From an uncultured Lachnospiraceae bacterium (lineage in GTDB: Bacteria; Bacillota; Clostridia; Lachnospirales; Lachnospiraceae), in contig CAJUGG010000108.1 in assembly GCA_910585995.1 (NCBI GenBank), forward strand, positions 1 through 34,901: 34,901 nt of DNA, in the 5' to 3' direction. Made by a program: the position numbers and the translations under genes. The notes below the pieces were generated by a model. That model was not told the DNA's origin. It made no database searches and saw only the letters and a list, made by a program, of their open reading frames with translations. Shown in pieces: positions 7,376 to 15,721 of the stretch (position 1 is the first letter of the stretch; every line of letters starts with the position of its first letter).

Positions 7376-8581
7376 ATGCCCAAACTAAACGAAAACTACC
7401 TGAATCTAAAAGAAAGTTATCTTTTTTCTGAAATCGCTCACCGTACCGCTGCCTACGCCAAAGCCAACCCCGAAAAAGGTGCCCAGATCATTCGCCTTGG
7501 CATCGGCGATGTCACCAAACCTCTGGGAAAGATCGTCCTAAATGCCCTCCACGACGGCGTCAACGCCATGGGAGCAGCAGAAACCTTTAAAGGCTATGGC
7601 CCGGAACAAGGCTATGAAGCCACCAGAACTGCCATTGCAGATTATTATAAGAAAAACGGAGTAGATGTAGAGCCAGAAGCGATCTTTATCTCCGACGGAG
7701 CCAAAAGCGACACCGGCAACATCACAGATCTGTTCGGCCCTGGCAATGTCATCTTAATCCCGGACCCCGTCTATCCGGTCTATGTAGATACCAATATCAT
7801 GTGCGGCCGTGATGTTACCTATATTGCCGGCAACGCTGAAAATCAATTTCTCCCCATGCCGGATCACAGCCAGCACGCAGACCTGATCTACCTGTGCTCC
7901 CCCAACAACCCCACCGGAGCCTGCTACAACAAAGAACAGTTAAAAGAATGGGTGGACTATGCACTGGCCAATGAAGCCATTATCCTGTTTGACTCCGCAT
8001 ACGAAGCATTTATCTCCGATCCGGCACTGCCAAGGAGTATCTTTGCCATCGAAGGAGCAAAAAAATGTGCGATCGAGTTCTGCTCTCTGTCTAAGACCGC
8101 CGGATTTACCGGAACCCGCTGCGGCTATACCGTAGTTCCAAAAGAACTGGTGTTTACCTCTTCTACCGGAAAAGAGATGTCTCTGAACACCATGTGGAAC
8201 CGCCGTCAATGTACGAAATTCAATGGCACTTCCTATATTGTACAAAAAGGCGCTGAAGTTGTATTTTCCGAAGAAGGCATAAAAGAATGTCAGGAAAACA
8301 TCCAGTATTATAAAAACAATGCCAAAGTCATCGATGACACTCTGACCAGCCTGAAGATCCCCTTCTTTGGCGGCATTAACTCTCCCTATATCTGGTTTGA
8401 GTGCCCGAATGGCATGGACTCCTGGAGCTGCTTTGACTATCTCTTAGAAAACATCCAGGTCGTAGGCACCCCAGGCGCCGGATTTGGAGAAAACGGGAAA
8501 CATTATTTCCGCCTCACTGCCTTTGGCACACTGGAAAATACCATCGAAGCAATGAAACGTTTTGAAACATTATTCAGCTGA
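7376..8581 (+). CDS. dapL: LL-diaminopimelate aminotransferase
   Basis: This PLP enzyme converts tetrahydrodipicolinate directly to LL-diaminopimelate with glutamate as amino donor, bypassing the acylated intermediates of the classical lysine/peptidoglycan route. The 401-residue product is full length. It has PNNPTGA (176-182), FDSAYEAF (205-212) and the PLP lysine K240 in SLSKTAGFTGTRCGY. These are typical of DapL rather than of ordinary aspartate aminotransferases. AAAGGA precedes the ATG. The gene is monocistronic between its own promoter and a terminator. dapA and dapB lie elsewhere in this window (23984-25653). Confidence 0.95.
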   Translation: MPKLNENYLNLKESYLFSEIAHRTAAYAKANPEKGAQIIRLGIGDVTKPLGKIVLNALHDGVNAMGAAETFKGYGPEQGYEATRTAIADYYKKNGVDVEPEAIFISDGAKSDTGNITDLFGPGNVILIPDPVYPVYVDTNIMCGRDVTYIAGNAENQFLPMPDHSQHADLIYLCSPNNPTGACYNKEQLKEWVDYALANEAIILFDSAYEAFISDPALPRSIFAIEGAKKCAIEFCSLSKTAGFTGTRCGYTVVPKELVFTSSTGKEMSLNTMWNRRQCTKFNGTSYIVQKGAEVVFSEEGIKECQENIQYYKNNAKVIDDTLTSLKIPFFGGINSPYIWFECPNGMDSWSCFDYLLENIQVVGTPGAGFGENGKHYFRLTAFGTLENTIEAMKRFETLFS

Positions 8582-8588
8582 TTCTAAA

Positions 8589-8622
8589 ACAGAGCTGCCG
8601 TACTTATATGCGGCAGCTCTGT
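8589..8622. terminator. Terminator hairpin between dapL and the YkgJ-like gene
   Basis: ACAGAGCTGCCG (8589-8600) and CGGCAGCTCTGT (8611-8622) form a perfect 12-bp stem with a 10-base loop. On the minus strand it is followed by TTTT. The T-run is weaker for the plus strand. The stop codon of the minus-strand gene is in the loop. Confidence 0.8.
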
Positions 8623-9251
8623 AAACGTTCATAAAATTGCTCATAAAAATCCTTGCTCAAATCATAAGGAGCAAGATAATATGTCTTTAAAATCTCCATA
8701 CTGATCTCTTTCATCTGATCCGGGTCTTGCTCTATGATTCCCCGCAGCCTCTTCAGATAGTCATGCCATGTCTGAATAAATGTTTCATACGTTTTCAAGT
8801 CTGAAATATCCAGCCATTTTTTCACTTTGATCTTGGCCTTTGATTCTTTGGGACATTCGTGTATTTGCAGAAAATACCGAAAGGAATCCGCCTCATAATA
8901 TCTTCCCAGAGGAAACAGCCGGCACATGCCAGGACGAAATGCATGAATCTGACAGCGGCCGTTTGGGTCTAGAAAAGAACAAGCTTCTTCCCCTTTTGTC
9001 ATCTTCAGATTGGGAAGGATCAGACGGTCAGCGACTGCCAGTTCGATCTGCCGCTCGATCAGTTCTTCGAAGCATACCAAAAGTCCGCGGCACAGCATAT
9101 ACACATCCCAGGGGTCCAACGTCACAGAAGTCCCCATGCCCCGGCAGCAGGCCGAACAGCCTTTGCAGCCGCCGCAGTCCGCCCGCACCAGATCATTGGC
9201 GGTATACAGTTTTCCGTCGGATACTTCCTTCATATCCACTTCTCGCTCCAT
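8604..9251 (-). CDS. YkgJ-family cysteine-cluster protein
   Basis: The 215-residue product has a cysteine cluster, C26-x2-C29-x2-C32-x2-CC35-36 (DCGGCKGCSACCRGMG), followed by C91 (ACSFLD), C100 (GRCQIH) and C110 (PGMCRLFPLG). This is the layout of the CxxCxxCC / YkgJ family (PF03692), thought to bind zinc or an Fe-S cluster. Its biochemical role is not established. AAGGAG lies 7 bases before the chosen ATG, overlapping the end of the GTPase-NYN gene, whose stop is 1 base upstream. This makes it the last gene of that operon. It ends in a strong hairpin. Confidence 0.82.
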   Translation of the reverse strand: MEREVDMKEVSDGKLYTANDLVRADCGGCKGCSACCRGMGTSVTLDPWDVYMLCRGLLVCFEELIERQIELAVADRLILPNLKMTKGEEACSFLDPNGRCQIHAFRPGMCRLFPLGRYYEADSFRYFLQIHECPKESKAKIKVKKWLDISDLKTYETFIQTWHDYLKRLRGIIEQDPDQMKEISMEILKTYYLAPYDLSKDFYEQFYERLQSCRI

Positions 9252-9252
9252 C

Positions 9253-11946
9253 TTATCTCTCCTTCTTGTCCTTTTTTCCCAGCCTTATCGTCTCCATCTG
9301 CGCTGACAGCTCCTTGGGCAGATAATCAAACAGATAGTTTTTGCTTCCTGGAAACTGCTCTACATATTCTTTACGGATCTCCTGATTTATCCTTTCAATC
9401 TCTTCTTTTAACTCTCTCGCAGACATCATGGCGCAGCCCTGTCCTCTGATAATGATCTGTTCGAGACCATCCGAAGTGGCGACGGTCACCTGATACCGTT
9501 TTCCCATCTCATGAGCGGCCCTTTCAATATACTGATCTGCTGTCTCTGCCTCTTTGGTATAGACCACATGAATATTGTGATATTTTATCACTTCTTCGGT
9601 ATGCCCTTCCACCCGATACGCATCAAAGACCAGAATCACCTGGCATCTGCGAAAGCCCTGATAGTTACACATGACGTCCATCAGTTTTCCTCTCGCACTA
9701 TCAATATTCACCTTTGCCAGCTCTTTTAGCTCCTTCCAGGCAAAGATCACATTATATCCATCCACCAGTAAATATTCTTTCCGCCGCTCTTTGGGTCTGT
9801 AAGGTCCAGCATGTGTTTCCTCTTTTACATGAAATACTGTACGCCGGACTTGCGTCTGTTCCACAGACCGTTTACTTTTTCCGAATGTCCGTTCAAAGAT
9901 CTCCTGAAGCTCTTTTTCCTCCTGAATCCCTCCTGCAGCAGAATGTTCTTTTCTGCTCCTTACGGGTTGCTGATATTCTTCTTCAGTCTGTGATTTTTTT
10001 AACAAGACATTTTCCAGGTGCATATGAGAAAACACTTCATACCAGGGAATGACAGTGCCAGCCCCATGATAGCAAAAGACAGAATCCGGCGTGTGTGCAA
10101 GATCTGCTTCCGGATCATAGCCGATCTGTTCCACAATCTCTTCCTGCTGATAACAAGGCATATACCCTTTGAGACTGCAAAAGAGGCGACCTTTTCCCTT
10201 GGTGTAAGCGGTCACTTCCTGATGATAATTGCGCATGGAAGACACCGGAGCCGTCCCGGCTAAGATGGAGCGGTCTCCTTCTAACTGCGGCGAAGTAAAA
10301 GAACCATGCATCTTCTCCACATCGGACATGGCACGCCCCACCAGATCACTGGACACCTCCAGGCGAAATTCATAATAAGGCTCTAAAAGTACGCTTTTTG
10401 CCTGCATCAGCCCCTGCCGCACCGCCCGATAGGTCGCCTGACGAAAGTCTCCGCCCTCGGTATGTTTTAAATGAGCTTTTCCGGCAATCAGCGTAATCTT
10501 CAGATCAGTCACCGCAGCGCCAGTCAGGACGCCCCTGTGCTCTCGCTCCTCTAAGTGCGTAAGGATCAGCCTCTGCCAATTTTTATCCAACATATCTTCA
10601 CTGCAGGCCGTCAAACACTGTATCCCGCTGCCAGGCTCCCCTGGTTCCAGCAAAAGGTGTACCTCCGCATAATGGCGCAGCGGTTCAAAATGCCCCACGC
10701 CGATCACCGGATCTGCAATCGTCTCCTTGTAGACGATCTGTCCTTCTCCAAAATCCACTGCCACATCAAACCGTTCCTGGATCAGCACCTTCAAGACCTC
10801 GATCTGTACCTCTCCCATCAGCTGGATCTGGATCTCCTGCAAGGCTTCTTCCCAGCGGATATGAAGTTCGGGTTCTTCCTCTTCCAGAGCTTTTAATTTC
10901 AGGTACATCTGCTTAGGGTCACATCCTCTGGGAAGCTGAATCTGATAAGTCAGCACAGGCTCTAAGACCGGCAGATCTGAAGCCGGCTCTGCCCCCAGCC
11001 CTTCTCCCGGACGAGTTTTCGTAAGTCCCGTCACCGCACAGACCATGCCTGCGCACGCCTCAGAGACCCGCTCGTATTTTGTCCCGGAATAGATGCGGAT
11101 CTGGTTGACCTTTTCTTCCCAGGCTCCGTCTTCTCCCTGACCAGATAACTGCGCCTTAACCTTTAGGCTACCCCCTGTCACCCGAAGCCAGGTCAGCCGG
11201 TTTCCCTGCTCATCCCGCGTAATCTTAAAGACTTTTGCGCCAAATGCATCCCCATAAGCCGGACAGACCATATAATCTGAAAGTCCCTGCAAAAAATCCT
11301 CGATCCCCTCCTGCTTGAGTGCAGAGCCAAAATAACAGGGAAACACTTGCCTCTTTGCAATCAGACGGCAGATATCTTCTTTGGATACCTTTCCGTCCTC
11401 CAGATAGCGTTCCAGCAGCTCTTCCTCGCACATGGCAATATTTTCCAGAAATGACTCTGCACTGTGGTCTGTACTAAAGTCTGTACACCGGTCATCCAGC
11501 CGCTGCTTCAATTCTAAAAGAATGGACTCTTGATCACATATTTCTTGATCCATTTTATTTACAAATAAAAAGACCGGAATCTGATAACGGCGAAGCAATT
11601 TCCAGAGCGTCAGCGTATGCCCCTGCACCCCGTCGGCTCCGCTGATGATCAATACTGCATAATCGAGCACCTGCAGCGTCCGCTCCATCTCCGCTGAAAA
11701 ATCCACATGTCCCGGTGTATCCAGAAGCGTAACCTGCTTGTCTCCCAGTGTAAACACTGCCTGTTTGGAAAAGATCGTGATCCCCCTGGCGCGCTCCAGT
11801 TCATGATGATCCAAAAATGTATCCTGCTTGTCTACCCTTCCCGGCTTTTTCAGCTTTCCGCTCTTATACAGGAGGCTCTCCGACAATGTAGTCTTCCCGG
11901 CATCTACATGAGCGACCAGGGCGAGGCAGATCTCTCTACTTCGCAT
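9253..11946 (-). CDS. TetM/EF-G-like translational GTPase fused to a C-terminal NYN (Rae1/YacP-like) nuclease domain
   Basis: Residues 1-650 resemble the ribosome-protection GTPases (TetM/TetO/EF-G): G1 AHVDAGKT (12-19), G2 RGITI (54-58), G3 DTPGH (76-80), G4 NKMD (130-133), G5 GSAL (207-210), then beta-barrel, domain III and domain IV/V regions (LLEPYYEFRLEV at 520-531; GYMPCYQQ). A hydrophilic linker (about 651-722) leads to a NYN domain (723-890) with DGYN (729-732), VFDAYR (D775), ETADQYIER (D804) and TSDG (824-827), the acidic set of YacP/Rae1 nucleases. In Bacillus subtilis Rae1 cuts mRNA in the ribosomal A site, so I infer a factor that enters the ribosome and cleaves mRNA. The gene overlaps the HD gene by 11 bases and continues the same operon. 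Confidence 0.9.
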   Translation of the reverse strand: MRSREICLALVAHVDAGKTTLSESLLYKSGKLKKPGRVDKQDTFLDHHELERARGITIFSKQAVFTLGDKQVTLLDTPGHVDFSAEMERTLQVLDYAVLIISGADGVQGHTLTLWKLLRRYQIPVFLFVNKMDQEICDQESILLELKQRLDDRCTDFSTDHSAESFLENIAMCEEELLERYLEDGKVSKEDICRLIAKRQVFPCYFGSALKQEGIEDFLQGLSDYMVCPAYGDAFGAKVFKITRDEQGNRLTWLRVTGGSLKVKAQLSGQGEDGAWEEKVNQIRIYSGTKYERVSEACAGMVCAVTGLTKTRPGEGLGAEPASDLPVLEPVLTYQIQLPRGCDPKQMYLKLKALEEEEPELHIRWEEALQEIQIQLMGEVQIEVLKVLIQERFDVAVDFGEGQIVYKETIADPVIGVGHFEPLRHYAEVHLLLEPGEPGSGIQCLTACSEDMLDKNWQRLILTHLEEREHRGVLTGAAVTDLKITLIAGKAHLKHTEGGDFRQATYRAVRQGLMQAKSVLLEPYYEFRLEVSSDLVGRAMSDVEKMHGSFTSPQLEGDRSILAGTAPVSSMRNYHQEVTAYTKGKGRLFCSLKGYMPCYQQEEIVEQIGYDPEADLAHTPDSVFCYHGAGTVIPWYEVFSHMHLENVLLKKSQTEEEYQQPVRSRKEHSAAGGIQEEKELQEIFERTFGKSKRSVEQTQVRRTVFHVKEETHAGPYRPKERRKEYLLVDGYNVIFAWKELKELAKVNIDSARGKLMDVMCNYQGFRRCQVILVFDAYRVEGHTEEVIKYHNIHVVYTKEAETADQYIERAAHEMGKRYQVTVATSDGLEQIIIRGQGCAMMSARELKEEIERINQEIRKEYVEQFPGSKNYLFDYLPKELSAQMETIRLGKKDKKER

Positions 11947-12442
11947 CTGCTTGCTCTAATACCGCCGGATACAGCAAGGCGCAGATCTTTTTGCCGCTTT
12001 CGGTCTGAAAGATCTTTTGATACACGCTTTTTTGTACAGAAGGAGCGCTCTCTTCCTCATACAGATTGACCAGAAAATCTGCCTCCACCAGAATCTGGTA
12101 ATCGATACCGTCGATGTCTTTGTAGGTGTGGTGGTGTCCGACCAGCCAGCAGACGCGCTCTGTCACATCTTCGGGCCAGCCAAGGCTCTCTAAAAGGGAC
12201 TTAGCCTCTGGAGGCCCTTCGATCTCCTGATAGTTTCCACTGCTGCTATTATATTTTTCCAGGGAGAGACGGATGCCGATATCATGTACGATCGCCGCAC
12301 TCTCTAAGATCATCTGCGTATGTTCATCGAGCTTCTCCATCTTTCCGATCAGACGGGAAAATTCATAGACTTTTATAAGATGCTGCACTCTTTTGGGCGA
12401 ACCTTTTTCATACTCCATCATAGCCTGCAGTAATCTGTCCAT
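11936..12442 (-). CDS. HD-domain phosphohydrolase
   Basis: The product is about 168 residues and carries the HD-superfamily metal ligands. Counted from an ATG two codons further upstream, these are H23, HD55-56 (IVHDIG), HHH105-107 (VGHHHTY) and D124 (VEADFLVNL). Family members hydrolyse phosphate esters of nucleotides. The substrate here is unknown. Two ATGs are possible, at 12448 and 12442. AGGAGG lies 3 bases from the first and 9 from the second, so I prefer 12442. The gene starts 13 bases after the TPR-like gene ends and overlaps the GTPase-NYN gene, so the products may act together. Confidence 0.82.
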   Translation of the reverse strand: MDRLLQAMMEYEKGSPKRVQHLIKVYEFSRLIGKMEKLDEHTQMILESAAIVHDIGIRLSLEKYNSSSGNYQEIEGPPEAKSLLESLGWPEDVTERVCWLVGHHHTYKDIDGIDYQILVEADFLVNLYEEESAPSVQKSVYQKIFQTESGKKICALLYPAVLEQADAK

Positions 12443-12455
12443 ATCCATGCACCTC

Positions 12456-13355
12456 CTATGCCAAGATATCCAGTTTCCGATAGGTATTCAGACGCTCTAA
12501 GATCTCTTCGGTCTCTGGTTCTGTGTCAATAAACTCTGCGTCAGACCAGATTCTTGCAATCTCTGCCTGGATCTTTGCATTTTCCCGGATATCTTTGTCT
12601 TCATTGCGAAGGTAATAATCCAAAAGCAGCGTGCAGGGGATAAAGTCCACTTCTGCTTCATCGCCTACTTCCACCCAGTCAGCGCCTTGGCTTAGGGCGG
12701 AGAAACATTTATCCATAAAAAGACTCAGACAGGTCACCGTATCATTTCCATTCAAGTCGAATACCTGCAAGTTGTTGCCGCATGGAAGTGCTACTTGGTT
12801 GCCTGCATCCACAAAATCCTCGGAATTATCAAATTCATAAAAACGTCCCATAAAGTCATTCAGGTATTCTTGTTCTTCTTCTGTCATATCCTGGCGCATA
12901 CTGTGTACCAGCAGATCAAACACCTTCTCGATCTCTCCTAAGATCTCACATCCAGAAGCAGCACAGAGTCTCTGGAAGACGTACTCAAAACGTGCGAGAC
13001 TTAAAAGGCCCCAGTAATACTTTTCTTCATTGCTAAATTCTTCTGCTTTTTCTTCCACTTGTTCCAAAAGTTCATTGTGAAGAAGCGGTTCCTCCTCCAA
13101 AGCTCCCAGGCGCTCATCGCAGTCATCCATAAAAGACTGACAGGCATCAAAGATCTCATCAAAGTTGCTGTACAGCGTGCAGGCACGTTCCAGATAGAGT
13201 CTGGCACGCTCCAGATCTCCCTGCGCCTGGTACTCCTTGCCCAACAAATAATACGCTTCCGAAAGTTTGCTCCATTTTCTCTCCTTCTCCAAAGCAGCCG
13301 CCTGCTCCTTTAATTCCTCTAAACCTTTCTTCTTACTGCCAAACAATCCAAACAT
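12456..13355 (-). CDS. Acidic TPR-like protein of unknown function
   Basis: I do not recognise the family. The 299-residue product starts MFGLFGSKKKG. Its basic N-terminus is followed by a helical, TPR-like stretch (about 20-65: WSKLSEAYYLLGKEYQAQGD and LERARLYLERACTLY). The remainder is very acidic with no signal peptide or membrane helix. The C-terminal ~60 residues are predicted helical. It is first in a tight run with the HD, GTPase-NYN and YkgJ-like genes (gap to the HD start 13 bases). The leader carries the same structured motif as argS. TAGGAG lies about 9 bases before the ATG. A scaffold role is only a guess. Confidence 0.75.
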   Translation of the reverse strand: MFGLFGSKKKGLEELKEQAAALEKERKWSKLSEAYYLLGKEYQAQGDLERARLYLERACTLYSNFDEIFDACQSFMDDCDERLGALEEEPLLHNELLEQVEEKAEEFSNEEKYYWGLLSLARFEYVFQRLCAASGCEILGEIEKVFDLLVHSMRQDMTEEEQEYLNDFMGRFYEFDNSEDFVDAGNQVALPCGNNLQVFDLNGNDTVTCLSLFMDKCFSALSQGADWVEVGDEAEVDFIPCTLLLDYYLRNEDKDIRENAKIQAEIARIWSDAEFIDTEPETEEILERLNTYRKLDILA

Positions 13356-13370
13356 AAAATAATTCTCCTA

Positions 13371-13488
13371 TTTAAGTTCCGCTACAGTCCAAATAATACC
13401 CTAGATCTGGAAGAATTTCCGGCCACTTTGTGTCCGGAAATCCTTCCGGGTATTATTTGGACTTCCGCTGTTTTTTAAGTTCCGCTGT
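13371..13488 (-). promoter_or_regulatory. Structured leader before the TPR-like gene (motif copy B)
   Basis: On the minus strand AGTCCAAATAATACCC (13448-13463) pairs perfectly with GGGTATTATTTGGACT (13386-13401). GGAAGGAT/ATTCTTCC (13440-13447 with 13409-13416) forms the next helix, with the 7-nt bulge AGATCTA (13402-13408). The inner hairpin 13417-13439 has an A-G mismatch and an AAA loop. Only the GGAAGGAT helix and the bulge are conserved with copy A; the other stems differ but still pair. A perfect 13-bp direct repeat TTTAAGTTCCGCT flanks it (13371-13383, 13474-13486). It occupies the entire gap after the tex stop. Confidence 0.72.
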
Positions 13489-15630
13489 TTATAGTTTCAT
13501 GGTGAGTGCGATTCTTTTTTTGTTCAGGTCTACGCTAAGCACTTTGACTTCTACGACATCTCCTACTTTTACCACTTCCAATGGGTGCTTGATATAGCGG
13601 TCGGTCATCTGGGAGATGTGGACTAGGCCATCTTGGTGAACGCCGATGTCTACAAAGGCTCCAAAGTCAATGATGTTTCTTACGGTGCCTTTGAGTACCA
13701 TGCCGGGGGTCAGGTCTTTCATATCCAGTACGTCGCTTCTAAGGATCGGACGGGGCATCTCGTCTCTTGGGTCCCTGGCTGGTTTTTCAAGTTCTGCGAT
13801 GATGTCTTTTAAGGTCAGTTCTCCGACGCCCAGCTTCTCTGCCATCTCTTTTGGCTGGCTGACTTTTTTCGAGATTCCTTTCAGGCCCCCGCTTGTGATG
13901 TCTTCTGCCTGATAGCCAAGAGAAGTTAAGAGCTTCGTCGCTGCTTCGTAGCTCTCCGGATGTACACTTGTGGCGTCTAAGGGATTGCTTCCTTTTGCGA
14001 TGCGCAGAAAGCCTGCACACTGTTCAAAGGCTTTGGGTCCTAGCTTGGGCACTTTCAACAGCTGTCTGCGGTCTGCAAAACGGCCGTGTTCTTCCCGGTA
14101 TGCCACAATATTCTTAGCCAGTGTCTTGGTGATGCCGGACACATACTCCAGAAGGGGCGCAGAGGCTGTATTCAGGTCTACGCCAACTTTATTGACTGAA
14201 TCCTCCACCACGCCCCCCAGAGCCTCGCTCAGGCGCTTCTGGTTCATATCGTGCTGGTACTGCCCGACGCCAATCGCTTTGGGATCGATCTTTACCAGTT
14301 CCGCAAGAGGGTCCTGCAGTCTTCTCGCGATGGAGGCTGCGCTCCTTTGTCCCACGTCAAAATTCGGAAATTCTTCTGTTGCTAACTTACTGGCAGAATA
14401 TACAGACGCTCCCGCTTCATTTACGATGACATACTGCACATTCTGGGGGATCTCCTGAAACAACTCGACGATTACCTGTTCAGATTCTCTGGATGCAGTT
14501 CCATTTCCTAGGGAAATCAAAGTGACGCCATAAGTTTCGATCAGCTTCTTCAGCGTGGCCTTCGCTTCTTTTACTTTATTTTGAGGCGCCGTTGGATAGA
14601 TCACAACCGTGTCTAACACCTTTCCGGTGGGGTCTACCACTGCCAGCTTGCATCCTGTCCGAAATGCCGGGTCCCATCCCAGGACAGTCTGCCCCGCAAT
14701 CGGCGGCTGCATCAAAAGCTGCTCTAAGTTCTTTCCAAAGACCTGAATCGCCCCTTCCTCTGCCTGCTCAGTCAAAAGATTGCGGATTTCCCGCTCAATA
14801 GCCGGAGCAATCAGACGATTGTAGCTGTCTGCCGCTGCCTCTTTCAGCACTCCTTCCGTATAAGGATTGTCCCTTGTAACCACCTTCTTCTCCAGATAGC
14901 GAAGGATCCGCTCCTGGGGCGCTTCGATCTTAATCGTCAGCACCTTCTCCGCTTCCCCACGATTCAGCGCCAAAGTCCGATGTCCCACCATCTTGCACAA
15001 AGGCTGACTAAAATGATAGTAAGTCTCATACACACTTTCCTGGGTCTCATCCTTTGCCTCTGAACTGATCACTCCTTCTTTCCAAGTCATTTCTCGAATA
15101 TATGTTCGATAATCAGCCTCATCCGAGATATTTTCCGCAATGATATCCCTTGCCCCCGCCAGAGCTTCCTCCACCGTAGTCACGCCCTTCTCTTCGGACA
15201 GATAAGCCTCTGCTTCTTCCTCCAGAGAGCGTCTTGTCATCTGCAGCAAGATCACATTGGCCAGACCCTCCAGCCCCTTCTCTTTCGCCATCGTCGCCCG
15301 TGTTCTGCGCTTAGGCCGGTAAGGCCGGTACAAGTCATCCACTTCTACCTGCGTCTCGGCCGCCTCGATCTGCCCTCTAAGCTCTTCGGTCAGCTTCCCC
15401 TGCTCCTCAATCGTCGCAATCACCTGCGCCTTCTTATCCTCCAGATTTCTCAGATAAGAAAGTCTCTCATCCAGCTTCCGAAGCTGCTCATCATTCAAAG
15501 CCCCCGTCATCTCCTTACGATAACGAGAGATAAAAGGAATCGTATTCCCCTCATCAATCAGTCCCACCGCAGCCTCTACCTGCCACCGCTTCACCTGCAG
15601 CTCTTCTGTCAATTTTCCTAAAATATCCAT
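13489..15630 (-). CDS. tex: Tex family S1 RNA-binding protein
   Basis: The 713-residue product has the Tex/YhgF layout: N-terminal helical region with IPFISRYRKEMTGALND (residues 32-48), a YqgF-like RNase H fold around GWDPAFRTGCKLAVVD, helix-hairpin-helix segments (LLEYVSGITKTLAKNIV; LLKVPKLGPKAFEQCAGF) and a C-terminal S1 domain (about 640-713, GTVRNIIDFGAFVDIGVH). Tex binds nucleic acids and is the bacterial relative of Spt6, acting in transcription or RNA handling. It has its own TTGATT/TATAAT promoter. The stop is followed at once by leader motif B. The gene can therefore head the operon with the TPR-like, HD and GTPase-NYN genes. Confidence 0.93.
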   Translation of the reverse strand: MDILGKLTEELQVKRWQVEAAVGLIDEGNTIPFISRYRKEMTGALNDEQLRKLDERLSYLRNLEDKKAQVIATIEEQGKLTEELRGQIEAAETQVEVDDLYRPYRPKRRTRATMAKEKGLEGLANVILLQMTRRSLEEEAEAYLSEEKGVTTVEEALAGARDIIAENISDEADYRTYIREMTWKEGVISSEAKDETQESVYETYYHFSQPLCKMVGHRTLALNRGEAEKVLTIKIEAPQERILRYLEKKVVTRDNPYTEGVLKEAAADSYNRLIAPAIEREIRNLLTEQAEEGAIQVFGKNLEQLLMQPPIAGQTVLGWDPAFRTGCKLAVVDPTGKVLDTVVIYPTAPQNKVKEAKATLKKLIETYGVTLISLGNGTASRESEQVIVELFQEIPQNVQYVIVNEAGASVYSASKLATEEFPNFDVGQRSAASIARRLQDPLAELVKIDPKAIGVGQYQHDMNQKRLSEALGGVVEDSVNKVGVDLNTASAPLLEYVSGITKTLAKNIVAYREEHGRFADRRQLLKVPKLGPKAFEQCAGFLRIAKGSNPLDATSVHPESYEAATKLLTSLGYQAEDITSGGLKGISKKVSQPKEMAEKLGVGELTLKDIIAELEKPARDPRDEMPRPILRSDVLDMKDLTPGMVLKGTVRNIIDFGAFVDIGVHQDGLVHISQMTDRYIKHPLEVVKVGDVVEVKVLSVDLNKKRIALTMKL

Positions 15631-15664
15631 ATACGCTCCTCAATCCTATCCAATTCTCTTCTAA

Positions 15665-15693
15665 ATTATAACCAAATCCTTCCCTCCAATCAA
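15665..15693 (-). promoter_or_regulatory. Predicted sigma-A promoter of tex
   Basis: On the minus strand TTGATT (15688-15693), 17 bases, TATAAT (15665-15670), 35 bases before the tex ATG. GAGGAG precedes the start codon. Rod-hairpin copy 4 begins 28 bases upstream of the -35. Confidence 0.85.
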
Positions 15694-15721
15694 CCCCTTT
15701 CCCGCATCCCCCAGTCCTAGG

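Noticed and set aside
9253..11946. Tetracycline resistance gene tet(M)/tet(O)
   Set aside because: Similarity is to the family fold only. The C-terminal NYN domain and the housekeeping context argue against an acquired resistance gene.
13646..14458. Plus-strand ORFs opposite tex, and similar ORFs opposite secA, argS and hom
   Set aside because: They are antisense shadows of conserved genes with no ribosome binding sites or recognisable domains.
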